Program-made: the position numbers and the translations under genes
Origin: Ilumatobacteraceae bacterium
GTDB taxonomy: Bacteria > Actinomycetota > Acidimicrobiia > Acidimicrobiales > Ilumatobacteraceae
Assembly (NCBI GenBank): GCA_016463775.1
Contig: JAEMQQ010000003.1
Location: 10,657-66,737, forward strand
Direction of reading: 5' to 3'
Length of the DNA: 56,081 bases
Notes under the pieces: generated by a model
The model's database searches: none
The model's input: the letters and a program-made list of their open reading frames with translations, nothing else
What the model was told of the DNA's origin: nothing
In this document: positions 8,451 to 18,527 of the stretch, piece by piece
Position numbering within the stretch: the stretch's first letter is position 1
How the letters are laid out: each line of letters starts with the position of its first letter

Positions 8451-9065
8451 CTAGACGCGACGACGAAGCTTCATGAAACCGAAGCGAACCAGCAGCAGCA
8501 CAATAGTGGCGAGCACCAACCACTGCAGTACGGCGACGTAGGGCTCGACTTTTTCCCACTGGTTGCCGAGCACGGCACCAGCACCGATCAGCACGGTGTT
8601 CCACACTGCACTACCTAGAGCGGTGTACGCAACGAACGGCACGAGCGGCATGCGGCGAAACCCGGCGGGCACCGACACCACCGAACGAATCAATGGCACG
8701 CACCGCCCCAGCAACACTGCTGCAACGGCGTGACGATCGAACCATTGTTCAGCACGCATCAAATCAGAAGGTTTCACGCCGAACCATCTGCCGAACTTGG
8801 CGATGAAAACCCCGAGTCGAACGGGGCCAATCAAAGCTGCAACGTAATACAAGATGAGTGCGCCGACTACCGCACCGACGGTGGCGGCCACGATCATCAG
8901 CACCACCGAACCGTCACCGCGCTGGGCGACGAAGCCGGCAAATGGCAGCACGATTTCTGAGGGAATCGGTGGGAAGACGTTCTCCAAAATTACGAGCAAC
9001 GCAACGCCGATGGCACCGAGACGTTCAATTACCTCTTGTACCCAGCCGGCAAGATCGTTCAACAC
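8451..9065 (-). CDS. DedA-family membrane protein
   Basis: A 204-residue DedA/SNARE-associated (VTT) protein. The N-terminal ILENVFPPIPSEIVLPFAGF is the family's re-entrant helix motif. GVKPSDLMRAEQWFDRHAVAAVLLGRCVPLIRSVVSVPAG carries the conserved Gly-Arg-x-x-Pro-x-x-Arg stretch. Four to five hydrophobic segments are visible. DedA proteins are linked to lipid flipping (undecaprenyl phosphate, phosphatidylethanolamine) and membrane homeostasis. GTG start with TACCGT 8 nt upstream; the gene sits just upstream of the SDR gene's promoter on the same strand. Confidence 0.9.
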   Translation of the reverse strand: MLNDLAGWVQEVIERLGAIGVALLVILENVFPPIPSEIVLPFAGFVAQRGDGSVVLMIVAATVGAVVGALILYYVAALIGPVRLGVFIAKFGRWFGVKPSDLMRAEQWFDRHAVAAVLLGRCVPLIRSVVSVPAGFRRMPLVPFVAYTALGSAVWNTVLIGAGAVLGNQWEKVEPYVAVLQWLVLATIVLLLVRFGFMKLRRRV

Positions 9066-9105
9066 AACGATGAACGGTAGTTCAGCACCTCACGCCGCGC
9101 GTGTC

Positions 9106-9882
9106 TTACTTGCGGGAGAGCTGTTTGCGGTTCTTGAACTTCGCCGAGCGATAGTCCTTGTTCATCAACGCAATGACATCAAGAGAAATCTCTTTCGGGC
9201 AGGCTGCCGAGCATTCGCCGTGGTTCGTGCACGAACCGAAGTGTTCGTCCATCTTGTCGACCATCGCTTCGGCGCGCTTGTACCGCTCGGCTTGACCTTG
9301 GGGCAACAAATTGAGGTGCGTAATTTTTGCACCGACGAACAAGTTCGCGGCACTATTCGGGCAAGCAGCCACGCACGCGCCGCAACCGATGCAGGCGGCA
9401 GCGTCCATTGCTGCGTCAGCAACCGGCTTGGGGACCGGAATCAGGTTGGCATCTGGTGCACCACCGGTTGGTGAGGTGATAAAGCCACCCGACTCGACAA
9501 TGCGGTCGAATGCGGCGCGATCCACCATCAAGTCCTTGATGATCGGGAAGGCATTCGCGCGCCACGGCTCGATCACGATCGTGTCGTCGTCTTTGAACGA
9601 CCGCATGTGCAACTGACAGGTGGTCGACCCCCGTTGCGGCCCGTGAGCCTGCCCGTTGATCATCAACGAACATGTACCGCAGATGCCTTCACGACAGTCA
9701 TGGTCGAACACGATTGCCTCTTTGTTCTCACCGATGAGCCGCTCATTGAGCACGTCGAGCATCTCCAAGAATGACGCTTCGTCGGTGATCGACTCGATGA
9801 CGTGCGTTTCGAACTGGCCCTTGTCGGCGGGCCCGTTCTGGCGCCACACCTTGAGCGTGAGGTTGGAGACCGAGTGGGTCAC
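9106..9882 (-). CDS. sdhB: Succinate dehydrogenase iron-sulfur subunit
   Basis: A 258-residue subunit B of complex II that carries electrons from the flavoprotein to quinone. Three cluster motifs are visible: a [2Fe-2S] ferredoxin site with C63, C68, C71 and C89 (CREGICGTC); CIGCGAC...CP with C164, C167, C170 and C174; and C218, C224, C228. The longer second-cluster spacing and overall pattern match the actinobacterial/Bacillus type. The GTG start overlaps the sdhA stop by 4 nt (GTGA), so it is the last gene of sdhC-sdhA-sdhB. Confidence 0.96.
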   Translation of the reverse strand: MTHSVSNLTLKVWRQNGPADKGQFETHVIESITDEASFLEMLDVLNERLIGENKEAIVFDHDCREGICGTCSLMINGQAHGPQRGSTTCQLHMRSFKDDDTIVIEPWRANAFPIIKDLMVDRAAFDRIVESGGFITSPTGGAPDANLIPVPKPVADAAMDAAACIGCGACVAACPNSAANLFVGAKITHLNLLPQGQAERYKRAEAMVDKMDEHFGSCTNHGECSAACPKEISLDVIALMNKDYRSAKFKNRKQLSRK

Positions 9883-11825
9883 TTGTAGCTCCGCGTTGCG
9901 AGTTGGGCCGTTTCAAACGTCAGTTGCTCTTCGTGACGTGTTGCGTTGTTCTCGTCGCCAGTCCATTCCCATGCAGCGACGTGGCAGAAGTTCTCGTCGT
10001 CACGCACGGCTTCACCTTCTTCGGTTTGATACTCGACACGGAAGTGGCCGCCGGCGCTCTCTTCGCGGGTGAGCGCGTCTTTGCACATGAGCGTGCCGAG
10101 TTGGAAGAAGTCATCGACGCGACCAGCTTTTTCAAGCGTCTGGTTGATGCCTTCACCGGTGCCGGTGACCCGCAGGTCTGTTTTGAATTCGCTGTACAGC
10201 GCCGGAATTTCGGTGAGTGCTTTTTCGAGGCCGTTGCGATCGCGTTCCATGCCGCAGTAGTCCCAAATGAGTTTGCCCAATTCGCGATGGAAGTAATCCG
10301 GTGAGCGCGTGCCTTTGACGTTGAGGTAGCCCTGAAAACGCACCTTGGCCTCGGTTTCGACACGTTTGAACTCGGGGTGGTCGGTTCCCGGCACCGTCTT
10401 GTTCAACAGCGGAGCAAGACCGTTGCTGATCGTGTAGGGCAACACGAAGTAGCCGTCGGCCAGACCTTGCATGAGTGCACTCGCACCGAGTCGGTTGGTG
10501 CCGTGGTCGGAGAAGTTGGCTTCGCCGGCGGCGTACAAACCCGGAATCGTCGTCTGCAGTTCGTAATCCACCCACAGCCCGCCCATGGTGTAGTGCGTTG
10601 CGGGGTAGATGCGCATCGGTTGGTCATAGGGGTTCTCGCCGGCAATTCGTTCATACATTTCGAACAAGTTGCCGTAACGCTCCTCAACAACGGGCCGCCC
10701 GAGGCGACCGATTGCTTCGGCGAAGTCGAGATACACACCGTTTTTCAGCGGCCCGACACCAAGACCTTTGTCGACCAAGCGCTTGGCCGCACGTGACGAA
10801 ATGTCCCGCGGGGCGAGGTTGCCGTAGGCCGGGTAGAGACGCTCGAGGAAGTAGTCGCGGTCTTGTTCTGGAATCTCGTGAGCCGCACGGTTTTCGTCGA
10901 AGTTCTTCGGCACCCACACGCGACCGTCGTTGCGCAACGATTCGCTCATCAATGTGAGCTTGGACTGTGTTTCGTCGGCCTGCGGAATGCAAGTGGGGTG
11001 AATCTGTGTGTAGCAGGGGTTGGCAAAATATGCGCCACGTTGGTGGGCGCGCCAGGCAGCCGTGACGTTGCAGTTCATCGCATTGGTCGAAAGGTAATAA
11101 GCGTTGCCATAACCGCCAGTGGCCAGCACCACTGCGTGTGCAGCATGGCTGGTCAATTCTCCGGTCAACAAGTCGCGCGTCACTATGCCAGCAGCACGAC
11201 CATCGATGACGACGATGTCTACGAGTTCGCAACGGTTGAACAGCCGTACGCCGCCCAGACCAATCTGGCGCGACAACTGTTGGTAGGCACCGAGCAGCAG
11301 TTGTTGACCGGTTTGACCACGGGCATAAAAGGTGCGACTAACTTGGGCGCCACCAAAACTGCGGTTGTCGAGCAAACCGCCGTATTCGCGCGCGAACGGC
11401 ACGCCCTGGGCCACCATCTGGTCGATGATGTTGACCGATACCTGCGCCAAGCGATACACATTGCCTTCGCGTGAGCGGAAGTCGCCACCCTTGATGGTGT
11501 CGGTGAAGAGTCGCGACACACTGTCGCCATCACCCTGGTAATTCTTGGCTGCATTGATGCCACCCTGGGCGGCAATCGAGTGGGCGCGTCGCGGTGAGTC
11601 GTGGAAGGTGAAAGCATCGACGCGGTAACCCAATTCGGCAAGCGACGCCGCAGCAGAAGCACCGGCCAGACCAGTGCCAACCACGATGATTTTGAACTTG
11701 CGCTTGTTGCTCGGGTTGACGAGCTTGGCATTGGCCTTGAAGTTGTCCCATTTGTCGGCGAGGGCACCATCGGGAACTTTTGAGATCAACTTCGTATCGG
11801 TTGGACGATCCTGCAACATGGTCAT
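9879..11825 (-). CDS. sdhA: Succinate dehydrogenase flavoprotein subunit
   Basis: A 648-residue catalytic subunit of complex II oxidising succinate to fumarate. It has the FAD-binding [19 protein letters not shown] motif, [19 protein letters not shown] with the histidine that normally forms the covalent FAD link, and [20 protein letters not shown] near the active site. [10 protein letters not shown] and [20 protein letters not shown] follow. The length and N-terminal extension fit the B. subtilis-like flavoprotein family. It starts 13 nt after sdhC and overlaps sdhB by 4 nt. Confidence 0.96.
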   Translation of the reverse strand: MTMLQDRPTDTKLISKVPDGALADKWDNFKANAKLVNPSNKRKFKIIVVGTGLAGASAAASLAELGYRVDAFTFHDSPRRAHSIAAQGGINAAKNYQGDGDSVSRLFTDTIKGGDFRSREGNVYRLAQVSVNIIDQMVAQGVPFAREYGGLLDNRSFGGAQVSRTFYARGQTGQQLLLGAYQQLSRQIGLGGVRLFNRCELVDIVVIDGRAAGIVTRDLLTGELTSHAAHAVVLATGGYGNAYYLSTNAMNCNVTAAWRAHQRGAYFANPCYTQIHPTCIPQADETQSKLTLMSESLRNDGRVWVPKNFDENRAAHEIPEQDRDYFLERLYPAYGNLAPRDISSRAAKRLVDKGLGVGPLKNGVYLDFAEAIGRLGRPVVEERYGNLFEMYERIAGENPYDQPMRIYPATHYTMGGLWVDYELQTTIPGLYAAGEANFSDHGTNRLGASALMQGLADGYFVLPYTISNGLAPLLNKTVPGTDHPEFKRVETEAKVRFQGYLNVKGTRSPDYFHRELGKLIWDYCGMERDRNGLEKALTEIPALYSEFKTDLRVTGTGEGINQTLEKAGRVDDFFQLGTLMCKDALTREESAGGHFRVEYQTEEGEAVRDDENFCHVAAWEWTGDENNATRHEEQLTFETAQLATRSYK

Positions 11826-11838
11826 AAATGTGCCTTTC

Positions 11839-12600
11839 CTAGACGCTGACGATTCCGACGGTTACGGCAATGGGAAATGAAATGTTGCCAATCACAACGA
11901 TTGCTGCAAAACCACGGGCAAACGCCACGCGCCACGCATTGAATCGTGGGTTGTTCCAACCCAACGACTGAAAAATACTCCAGGCTCCGTGCGCCAAGTG
12001 CAGGCCGAGCAACAAGTTGGCCACCACATAAAACAGCGCCACCGGCCAACGCTCAAAACTGCGTACCACGTTCGCATACACCTCGCTGCGCACATATTCA
12101 CCCTCGGTGCCGATGGTATTGACGACACCGAACGTGAGGTCAAGCAGGTGCCAAACCATGAACATCACGACAACGATGCCCGACAGTCGCATTGAGCGAC
12201 TCGCCAGCGATGCTTCCTGGTAATCGCGTGCACTCTGGTAACGCACTGGCCGGGCATGGCGGTTCAACACGGTGAGCGACCACGCCGCGTGCAAATGCAG
12301 TGCCAGCATGCCGAGCAGACTCACACGAAGAATCCACAACACCGACTCTTTGGGGGCCAACGGGTACAGCAACTTTTTCAGGAACTCGGCATACCCATCG
12401 AGTTCTGCCGCTCCGAGGTACATCTTGGTGTTACCCAACATATGGAACATCACGAAGCCCATCATCGCGATGCCGGAGATCGCCATTGCGTATTTTTTGC
12501 CGACCGCAGTGCCATAGAGATCGAGCAACAACGGACGGCGTTTGCGCGTGCCTACTGCGGTCGCCGTGACAGGCTGACGAGTTGGCGTGGCGGTGCTCAT
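11839..12600 (-). CDS. sdhC: Succinate dehydrogenase cytochrome b558-type membrane subunit
   Basis: A 253-residue membrane anchor with five hydrophobic segments, the single-subunit b558-type anchor that binds two hemes and menaquinone. Histidines within or beside helices include [22 protein letters not shown] and LHLAHGAWS, candidates for heme ligation. The short charged N-terminus is followed by [25 protein letters not shown]. It is the first gene of the sdhCAB operon. The 205-bp divergent gap to hppA presumably holds the promoters of both. Confidence 0.93.
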   Translation of the reverse strand: MSTATPTRQPVTATAVGTRKRRPLLLDLYGTAVGKKYAMAISGIAMMGFVMFHMLGNTKMYLGAAELDGYAEFLKKLLYPLAPKESVLWILRVSLLGMLALHLHAAWSLTVLNRHARPVRYQSARDYQEASLASRSMRLSGIVVVMFMVWHLLDLTFGVVNTIGTEGEYVRSEVYANVVRSFERWPVALFYVVANLLLGLHLAHGAWSIFQSLGWNNPRFNAWRVAFARGFAAIVVIGNISFPIAVTVGIVSV

Positions 12601-12805
12601 ACGGACGACATTTACCTAAGCGAGACGCTAGTTCTGACTACCCCCAACACCGAACCTGTCCACGGCACTGCTGGGCGTGAAGCCCGTCTCACCCAGCCGA
12701 TTCGGGCTGATTCAGCGGCAGGGCTCTGAATTCTCTACACTCATTCGAGCCCATAAATCGGAGTGTGCCTTACGGCTACTCCCTCATAGTAAGGACATAT
12801 ATCAC
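12601..12805. promoter_or_regulatory. Divergent sdhC/hppA intergenic region
   Basis: This 205-bp gap separates the sdhCAB operon from the pyrophosphatase gene and must hold promoters in both directions. A TACACT near 12736 is a possible -10 box for hppA. AAGGA at 12791-12795 is a ribosome binding site 10 nt before its GTG. I see no clear -35 boxes, operator palindromes or small genes. Confidence 0.4.
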
Positions 12806-15145
12806 GTGACTGCTCTCTTGGCATCTGAAGGCGGCTGGCAGGACTTTACCCTCCGCGGCGGCGAATGGCTAGTGCTGATTCTCTCCGGGGCAGCGTCGCT
12901 GCTGGCAATCGCGGTGGGGTTCTACCTCGCTAAATCTGTTCTCGCCGAGGACGAGGGCACACCAAAGATGAAAGAAATCGCCACGGCGATTCAAGTTGGT
13001 GCGATGGCGTATTTGAAGCGCCAGTTCCGCACCATTGGGATGATCCTCATCCCAGTGGCCATCATCGTGTTCGTCACCTCGGTGGCAATTCGTAAGCCAG
13101 ATGAAACCGAAGCCTTGAGTTACATCTCGTCAGGATTGTTTCGTACCCTTGCTTTCTTGCTTGGATGCGTGGCTTCTGGGCTCACGGGCTACATCGGTAT
13201 GACACTCGCAACGCGGGGCAACGTGCGCACGGCTGCAGCGGCCCGCCGTGGTTCGATGCGTGAAGCACTTGGGGTGGCCTTTCGCACGGGTGGTGTGGCT
13301 GGCATGTTCACCGTTGGTCTTGGGTTGCTGGGCGCAACCGTCATCATTGCGTTATTCCAGAACACCTCGTCGGCGATGCTCATCGGTTTTGGTTTCGGTG
13401 GCTCGCTCATCGCGCTGTTCTTGCGCGTCGGTGGTGGCATCTTCACGAAGGCTGCCGACGTCGGTGCCGACTTGGTGGGCAAAATTGAGGCAGGCATTCC
13501 CGAAGACGACCCACGCAACCCCGCTGTTATCGCCGACAACGTGGGCGACAACGTGGGCGACTGCGCGGGTATGGCGGCTGACTTGTTTGAGAGTTACGAA
13601 GTCACCCTCGTGGCGTCGATCATCCTTGGTGTTGCTGCATTCAATTCGATTGGTTTGAACCCTGCACTTGGTCTCGTGTTCCCACTGGCCGCGCGTGCAA
13701 TCGGCGTGATCGCCTCGATCGCCGGCGTGTTCGCCGTGCGGGCCAAAGAAGGTGAGATGAACGCACTGAAGCCGATCAACCGTGGCTTTTTGACTGCTGG
13801 CATCATCACCGTGATCGGCACACTCATCTTGTCGACGTACTACATCGGCAACCCGGCGAAGGGTTCGCCAGGTTTCGGCGAAACCACGGTGTCCATCTCG
13901 GGCATCGGCTGGCGCGTCTTTGGTGCCGTGCTGATCGGCCTGATCTTGGCCCAAGTGCTGAGCCGTCTCACCGAATATTTCACCGGTACCGAGTACGGCC
14001 CAGTCGAAGAAATCGCCGAGTCGGCCGAAACCGGCCCGGCAACCGTCGTGCTGGCGGGCACCGCAGTCGGCCTCGAGTCGTCGGTGTATGCCATTTTGTG
14101 CATCGCAATTTCGCTTGGTGGCACACTCTGGCTGGGTGGTGGCAACGTGCAGTTGTCGCTGTATCTCGTGGCGTTGTGTGGCATGGGCATGTTGGCCACG
14201 ACCGGTGTGATCGTTTCGGAAGATACGTTCGGCCCGGTTGCCGACAACGCCGCTGGTATTGCCGAAATGGCGGGCGAATTCGAGGGCGAATCACGCAAGA
14301 TTCTGGTGAGCCTTGACGCCGTCGGCAACACCACCAAAGCCGTTACCAAGGGCTTTGCAATCGGCTCGGCTGTTATCGCTGCCGTGGCGCTCTTTGCTGC
14401 CTACATCGAGACCGTCGCAAGCGAATTGGGTTTCGCCAAAGAAGGCATCACGGGTGATGCGATCTTCAGCGACATCCGCACCCAGATCAACGTCGCTGAC
14501 GTAAAGACCTTCATTGGTCTGCTCATCGGTGGGTCGATTGCGTTCATGTTCTCGGCATTGGCAATTCGTGCGGTGAGCCGCACGGCTGGTGTCGTTGTGC
14601 AAGAAGTGCGCAAGCAGTTTGCTGACGGTGGCATCATGGCTGGCACCAAACAGCCCGACTACGGCCCGGTTATCGACATCTGCACGGCTGCATCGTTGCG
14701 CGAGCTCACGACGCCTGCCTTGCTTGCTGTGTTGACACCAGTCATCGTTGGCTTCGGTATCAACTACTTCGCACTCGGTGCATTCTTGGCAGCCGTAATT
14801 CTCACGGGTCAACTCATGGCCAACTACCTGAGCAACGCTGGCGGTGCATGGGACAACGCCAAGAAGTTCATCGAGGACGGCCATCACGGTGGTAAGGGTT
14901 CCAATGCACACAAGGCAGCCGTCATCGGCGACACTGTGGGCGACCCGTTCAAAGACACCGCTGGCCCGGCACTCAACCCGCTGATCAAGGTGATGAACCT
15001 CGTGTCATTGTTGATCTTGCCAGCGATCATCAAACTGCAAGACAACACCTCAGCCCGTTACGCCATCTCCGGCATTTCGCTGGCGGTGCTGGTGGTCGCG
15101 ATCTATCGCTCCAGCCGCAAGACGGTGAACTTTCAGGCTGCATGA
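12806..15145 (+). CDS. hppA: K+-independent-type membrane H+-pumping pyrophosphatase
   Basis: I place the start at GTG 12806 (AAGGA 10 nt upstream), giving 779 residues with about 16 membrane helices. The enzyme hydrolyses cytoplasmic PPi and pumps protons. DVGADLVGKIEAGIPEDDPRNPAVIADNVGDNVGDCAG is the substrate/Mg site region. EDTFGPVADNAAGIAEMA and a C-terminal GDTVGDPFKDTAGPALNPLIK complete the active site. The GNTTKAVTKG motif has lysine (K511), the state known from K+-independent enzymes, where K+-dependent ones have alanine. The stop overlaps the next gene's ATG by 4 nt. Confidence 0.96.
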   Translation: MTALLASEGGWQDFTLRGGEWLVLILSGAASLLAIAVGFYLAKSVLAEDEGTPKMKEIATAIQVGAMAYLKRQFRTIGMILIPVAIIVFVTSVAIRKPDETEALSYISSGLFRTLAFLLGCVASGLTGYIGMTLATRGNVRTAAAARRGSMREALGVAFRTGGVAGMFTVGLGLLGATVIIALFQNTSSAMLIGFGFGGSLIALFLRVGGGIFTKAADVGADLVGKIEAGIPEDDPRNPAVIADNVGDNVGDCAGMAADLFESYEVTLVASIILGVAAFNSIGLNPALGLVFPLAARAIGVIASIAGVFAVRAKEGEMNALKPINRGFLTAGIITVIGTLILSTYYIGNPAKGSPGFGETTVSISGIGWRVFGAVLIGLILAQVLSRLTEYFTGTEYGPVEEIAESAETGPATVVLAGTAVGLESSVYAILCIAISLGGTLWLGGGNVQLSLYLVALCGMGMLATTGVIVSEDTFGPVADNAAGIAEMAGEFEGESRKILVSLDAVGNTTKAVTKGFAIGSAVIAAVALFAAYIETVASELGFAKEGITGDAIFSDIRTQINVADVKTFIGLLIGGSIAFMFSALAIRAVSRTAGVVVQEVRKQFADGGIMAGTKQPDYGPVIDICTAASLRELTTPALLAVLTPVIVGFGINYFALGAFLAAVILTGQLMANYLSNAGGAWDNAKKFIEDGHHGGKGSNAHKAAVIGDTVGDPFKDTAGPALNPLIKVMNLVSLLILPAIIKLQDNTSARYAISGISLAVLVVAIYRSSRKTVNFQAA

Positions 15146-15552
15146 CCGCCACTGATTCACTCGTCGTGCGCTACTTGAGCGACGAGTGGATCTCGGCAGT
15201 TGCCCGGGCAATCGCAATTGATGCAAATGTCAAAATGGCGGCTGCGGCCCACTTGGTCACCATCACACAATTGGTGACCGCTACCCCATTCGGTGATGTG
15301 TCGTACCACCTTGCGTGCCGCAACCAGGAAGTGGATTTCAACAAAGGTGCAGTGCCGAGTGATGTGACCTTCACGCAGAGCTATGAAACTGCGGTCGGTG
15401 TTGCCACCGGCAAGATCAATGCAGCAGAGGCATTCATCGGGGGCCAAGTTCGGTTCGTGGGCGACCACCAGAAAGTGATCGATGCTCAGCCATTGTTCGT
15501 CGCGCTCGACGCCGTGTTCGCCCGCGTGCGCCTGCACACGGCGTTCAATTAA
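15142..15552 (+). CDS. SCP2 sterol-transfer-like domain protein
   Basis: A 136-residue single-domain protein. The pattern W......I..D..V......[15 protein letters not shown], then a segment [35 protein letters not shown], resembles SCP2-like lipid-binding domains common in actinobacteria. The ligand is unknown. It is coupled to hppA by an ATGA overlap. Its stop overlaps the stop of convergent mdh (both within ttaa, 15549-15552). Confidence 0.65.
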   Translation: MTATDSLVVRYLSDEWISAVARAIAIDANVKMAAAAHLVTITQLVTATPFGDVSYHLACRNQEVDFNKGAVPSDVTFTQSYETAVGVATGKINAAEAFIGGQVRFVGDHQKVIDAQPLFVALDAVFARVRLHTAFN

Positions 15553-16535
15553 ATCAGGCCGAGGGCCTGCACCGCGTCGCGTTCTTCCTGCAATTCGGCG
15601 ACCGAAGCGTCGATTTTTGCCCGGCTGTAGTCGTCAATCGCCAGACCCTGCACGATGCTGTAGCTGCCGTTCGCACACGTACACGGAAACGACGACACCA
15701 AACCCTTGGGCACGCCGTATGAGCCATCGCTTGGCACCGACATGCTCACCCAATCGCCAGGGCTGGTGCCCAGCGCCCATGAACGCACATGATCGATCGC
15801 CGCATTGGCGGCAGAGGCCGCCGACGATGCGCCGCGCGCCTTGATGACTGCCGCACCCCGCTTGGCCACCGTCGGGATGTATGTCTGGTCCAACCACGTG
15901 TCGTCATTGACCAACGACTTGGCTGGTTTGCCGTCGACTTCGCAATGGGACAAATCGGGATACTGCGTCGTGGAATGGTTGCCCCAGATGATCATCTTTT
16001 TCACCGATGCGACCGGGCGGTTGACCCGGTTGGCCAGTTGCGAAATCGCACGATTGTGGTCGAGGCGCGTCATAGCGGTGAACTGACCTGGATCGATGCC
16101 CGACGCATTGCTGAGGGCGATCAGCGCATTGGTGTTCGCCGGGTTGCCCACCACCAACACTTTGACATCTTTCTTGGCGTGCTTGCCGATGGCCTGACCC
16201 TGCGGTTTGAAAATACCGCCGTTGGCCGACAGCAAATCCTTGCGCTCCATGCCGTCTTTGCGGGGCATGGCACCGACGAGCAGTGCCACATCGGCATCAC
16301 CGAAGGCGACGTTCGCATCATCTGTGAGCACGACATCGTGCAACAGCGGGAACGCACAATCATCCAGTTCCATTTTCACACCGCCCAGCGCCCCGAGGGC
16401 CGGGGTGATTTCCAGCAGTTGCAAAATGATCGGCGTGGTGGGGCCGAGCATTGCACCCGACGCAATGCGAAAAATAAGGCTGTAGCCGATTTGGCCGGCG
16501 GCGCCGGTAACGGCGACTCGAACTGGTGTTGTCAC
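15549..16535 (-). CDS. mdh: Malate dehydrogenase
   Basis: A 328-residue NAD-dependent malate dehydrogenase of the cytosolic-type (MDH type 2) group, interconverting malate and oxaloacetate in the TCA cycle. [14 protein letters not shown] is the nucleotide-binding loop; [20 protein letters not shown] holds the mobile active-site arginines; [19 protein letters not shown] and [11 protein letters not shown] (catalytic His) follow. GTG start with TAGCGT 8 nt upstream, so it probably has its own leaderless promoter despite lying downstream of the metF/acyltransferase genes on the same strand. Confidence 0.97.
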   Translation of the reverse strand: MTTPVRVAVTGAAGQIGYSLIFRIASGAMLGPTTPIILQLLEITPALGALGGVKMELDDCAFPLLHDVVLTDDANVAFGDADVALLVGAMPRKDGMERKDLLSANGGIFKPQGQAIGKHAKKDVKVLVVGNPANTNALIALSNASGIDPGQFTAMTRLDHNRAISQLANRVNRPVASVKKMIIWGNHSTTQYPDLSHCEVDGKPAKSLVNDDTWLDQTYIPTVAKRGAAVIKARGASSAASAANAAIDHVRSWALGTSPGDWVSMSVPSDGSYGVPKGLVSSFPCTCANGSYSIVQGLAIDDYSRAKIDASVAELQEERDAVQALGLI

Positions 16536-16545
16536 GGCGTCACAC

Positions 16546-16579
16546 GCTAGACCATCGTGCTGGCTAGACCATCGTGCTG
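16546..16579. repeat. Two tandem copies of a 17-bp unit
   Basis: The unit gctagaccatcgtgctg occurs twice back to back (16546-16562 and 16563-16579), and a third partial gcta follows that includes the acyltransferase stop codon. The first copy contributes to the mdh -10 box. A small slippage-type duplication in the gap between two same-strand genes. Confidence 0.8.
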
Positions 16580-16580
16580 G

Positions 16581-18527
16581 CTACAGCCGACCGACGGCCT
16601 GCATGATGAGGTCGGCGTAGAAGCGTGCGCCTGCCGGTCGCAGGTGTGTCGTGTCGGAGTAGAGATACTCGGGATATTGGCTGGCAATCGCGTGCCAATC
16701 GAGCACCTTTACGTTGGCGTACTTTGCCGGCAAGGCGTTGATCAGGCGATTGTTGATCGTCTGGCGTGGCTCACTCGGTACATGCACGGTAAGGAACAGC
16801 ACGAGAGGTGTGTCGCGCAGCGTTGTCATGATCTCATCGAAGACGGCTTCCGTCGTGGTGCTGTTCGTACCGAGATGAATCACCACGATCGAACCCAACC
16901 GCCGCACCGACTTGAGATAGTTCACGATCTCGAGTGCCTGGCGTGTCGAGCGATTTTTCATCGCGTCAACCGTGGCCCCCCGCTCGGATAATTCACGGGC
17001 GCTGCCCAACATGACCGAGTCGCCAATGGCGAGAACGTCAATCAGCTGCCCGTCAAGGGTCGTTGTGGCGGTGACCGTTCCGCCGCCCACGATGATCGGA
17101 GCAGTTTGAACGACGGTGGTTGGTGCCGATTGGGCCCCCAACAAGTCGACCACTGCCGACTCGCTCTCCGCCAGGCTCTGGCTGATGTCGTTCAACTTCA
17201 CCTCGGCGGTTGCCAGACTAAATAACGCAAAAGCAGGCAGCACCACACTCACGGCGAGCACGCTGGCCCGCCGCCTGCGAGTTGCGACACTGAGTTGCAC
17301 ACCGGCACCTCGTTCGGCGCGACGGTTGCGCCACCAGGTACCGAATCGGCCGTCGCGCACCGGCATTTCCACGTAACGAAACGACAATTCGGTGAGCGCC
17401 AGCGCCAGCAGCACCAACAACACGAATTCGTACGGCGTCAGACCTTGCCCTGCAAATCGTCGATACAACTGAAAGACCGGCCAGTGGTACAGGTACAAAC
17501 CGTATGAGCGTCGACCGATGTAGGTCATCACCCGATTGCCGAGCAGGCGGTGGGCCATGGTCGCAGTCGGGTGCACCGCAGCAGCGATGACGGCAACACT
17601 GGCCAGACCTACGAAAAAGAATCCACCACGAAAGAGCAGGTCGTAGCCCGTCGTCCCGACATCGGTCGTATCAACGACGTCGCGAAACACCGCTGCCGAC
17701 ACAGCAAGCCCACCCAAACCGGCGAGGAAAACCCCGTCGAACAGTTGGCCGCGCGTGCCGATGGGCGAGGTTTGTAGCAACCACGGTCGCCAAAATACGG
17801 CGAGTGCAGCCCCGAGGAATAAGCCACCGGCGCGGGTAACGGTGCCAAGAAAGAGGAAGTCGATACGTGCAACAGGGTGACCGAGGAACGCCATGTACTG
17901 TTCTGGGGTTTCACCGACTGTGGCGATGGCACCACTGCGATACGTCGCTGCGGTAAATATTGCGATGGCGATTGAGGTAACGATGAACAACAGCCCGATG
18001 ACCGGCAATCGTCGACGTGCGACCCGGGTGAATACGAACATCAGCAATGGCCACAAGAGATAAAACTGCTCTTCCACCGCCAGCGACCACAAGTGGCGTA
18101 GTGGCACGAAGTCGAATGCCGTGAAGTACGACGTGCCGACCCAAATTTGAAACCAATTGAAACCGTAGAAGAGCGCGGCAATGATGTCGCCACGCAGGTT
18201 GCCCAGCATGTTGCGCTCAAAGAGTGAGCAATACACCGCCACACCAAGCAACAACACCCACATTGCTGGCAATAGTCGCCGTGCCCGACGCAGCCAGAAT
18301 TGTTTGAGGCTGATTGTTCCGGTGCGCTCCGACTCGGCGATGAGCAGCGAAGTGATGAGGAACCCGCTGATCACGAAGAACACCTCGACACCGAGGAACC
18401 CACCACGCAACCATGCTTTATTGGCGTGATACACGATCACCGCGACGACGGCAAGGGCCCGTACGCCATCAAGTGCTGGTGAGTAACCAAGCAGGCTCGG
18501 GCGCTTTTCGCTCATTGCTCGACTCAC
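16581..18527 (-). CDS. OafA/YrhL-type acyltransferase with C-terminal SGNH domain
   Basis: A 648-residue membrane acyltransferase. The first half (about 10-400) is an Acyltransferase_3 domain with roughly ten helices; it has YSPALDGVRALAVVAVIVYHANKAW with the expected catalytic His and GGFLGVEVFFVISGFLI. The second half (about 480-648) is an extracytoplasmic SGNH-like hydrolase domain with AIGDSVMLG (nucleophile Ser), VIHLGTNST and DTTHLRPAG (Asp/His). Such fusions O-acetylate cell-surface polysaccharide or peptidoglycan; the substrate is not known here. GTG start overlaps the metF stop by 4 nt; ATG 18515 is an alternative start. Confidence 0.88.
   Translation of the reverse strand: MSRAMSEKRPSLLGYSPALDGVRALAVVAVIVYHANKAWLRGGFLGVEVFFVISGFLITSLLIAESERTGTISLKQFWLRRARRLLPAMWVLLLGVAVYCSLFERNMLGNLRGDIIAALFYGFNWFQIWVGTSYFTAFDFVPLRHLWSLAVEEQFYLLWPLLMFVFTRVARRRLPVIGLLFIVTSIAIAIFTAATYRSGAIATVGETPEQYMAFLGHPVARIDFLFLGTVTRAGGLFLGAALAVFWRPWLLQTSPIGTRGQLFDGVFLAGLGGLAVSAAVFRDVVDTTDVGTTGYDLLFRGGFFFVGLASVAVIAAAVHPTATMAHRLLGNRVMTYIGRRSYGLYLYHWPVFQLYRRFAGQGLTPYEFVLLVLLALALTELSFRYVEMPVRDGRFGTWWRNRRAERGAGVQLSVATRRRRASVLAVSVVLPAFALFSLATAEVKLNDISQSLAESESAVVDLLGAQSAPTTVVQTAPIIVGGGTVTATTTLDGQLIDVLAIGDSVMLGSARELSERGATVDAMKNRSTRQALEIVNYLKSVRRLGSIVVIHLGTNSTTTEAVFDEIMTTLRDTPLVLFLTVHVPSEPRQTINNRLINALPAKYANVKVLDWHAIASQYPEYLYSDTTHLRPAGARFYADLIMQAVGRL

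Noticed and set aside
12677-12805. N-terminal extension of the pyrophosphatase
   Set aside because: The extra 43 residues are polar and unlike the family; GTG 12806 has a proper ribosome binding site.
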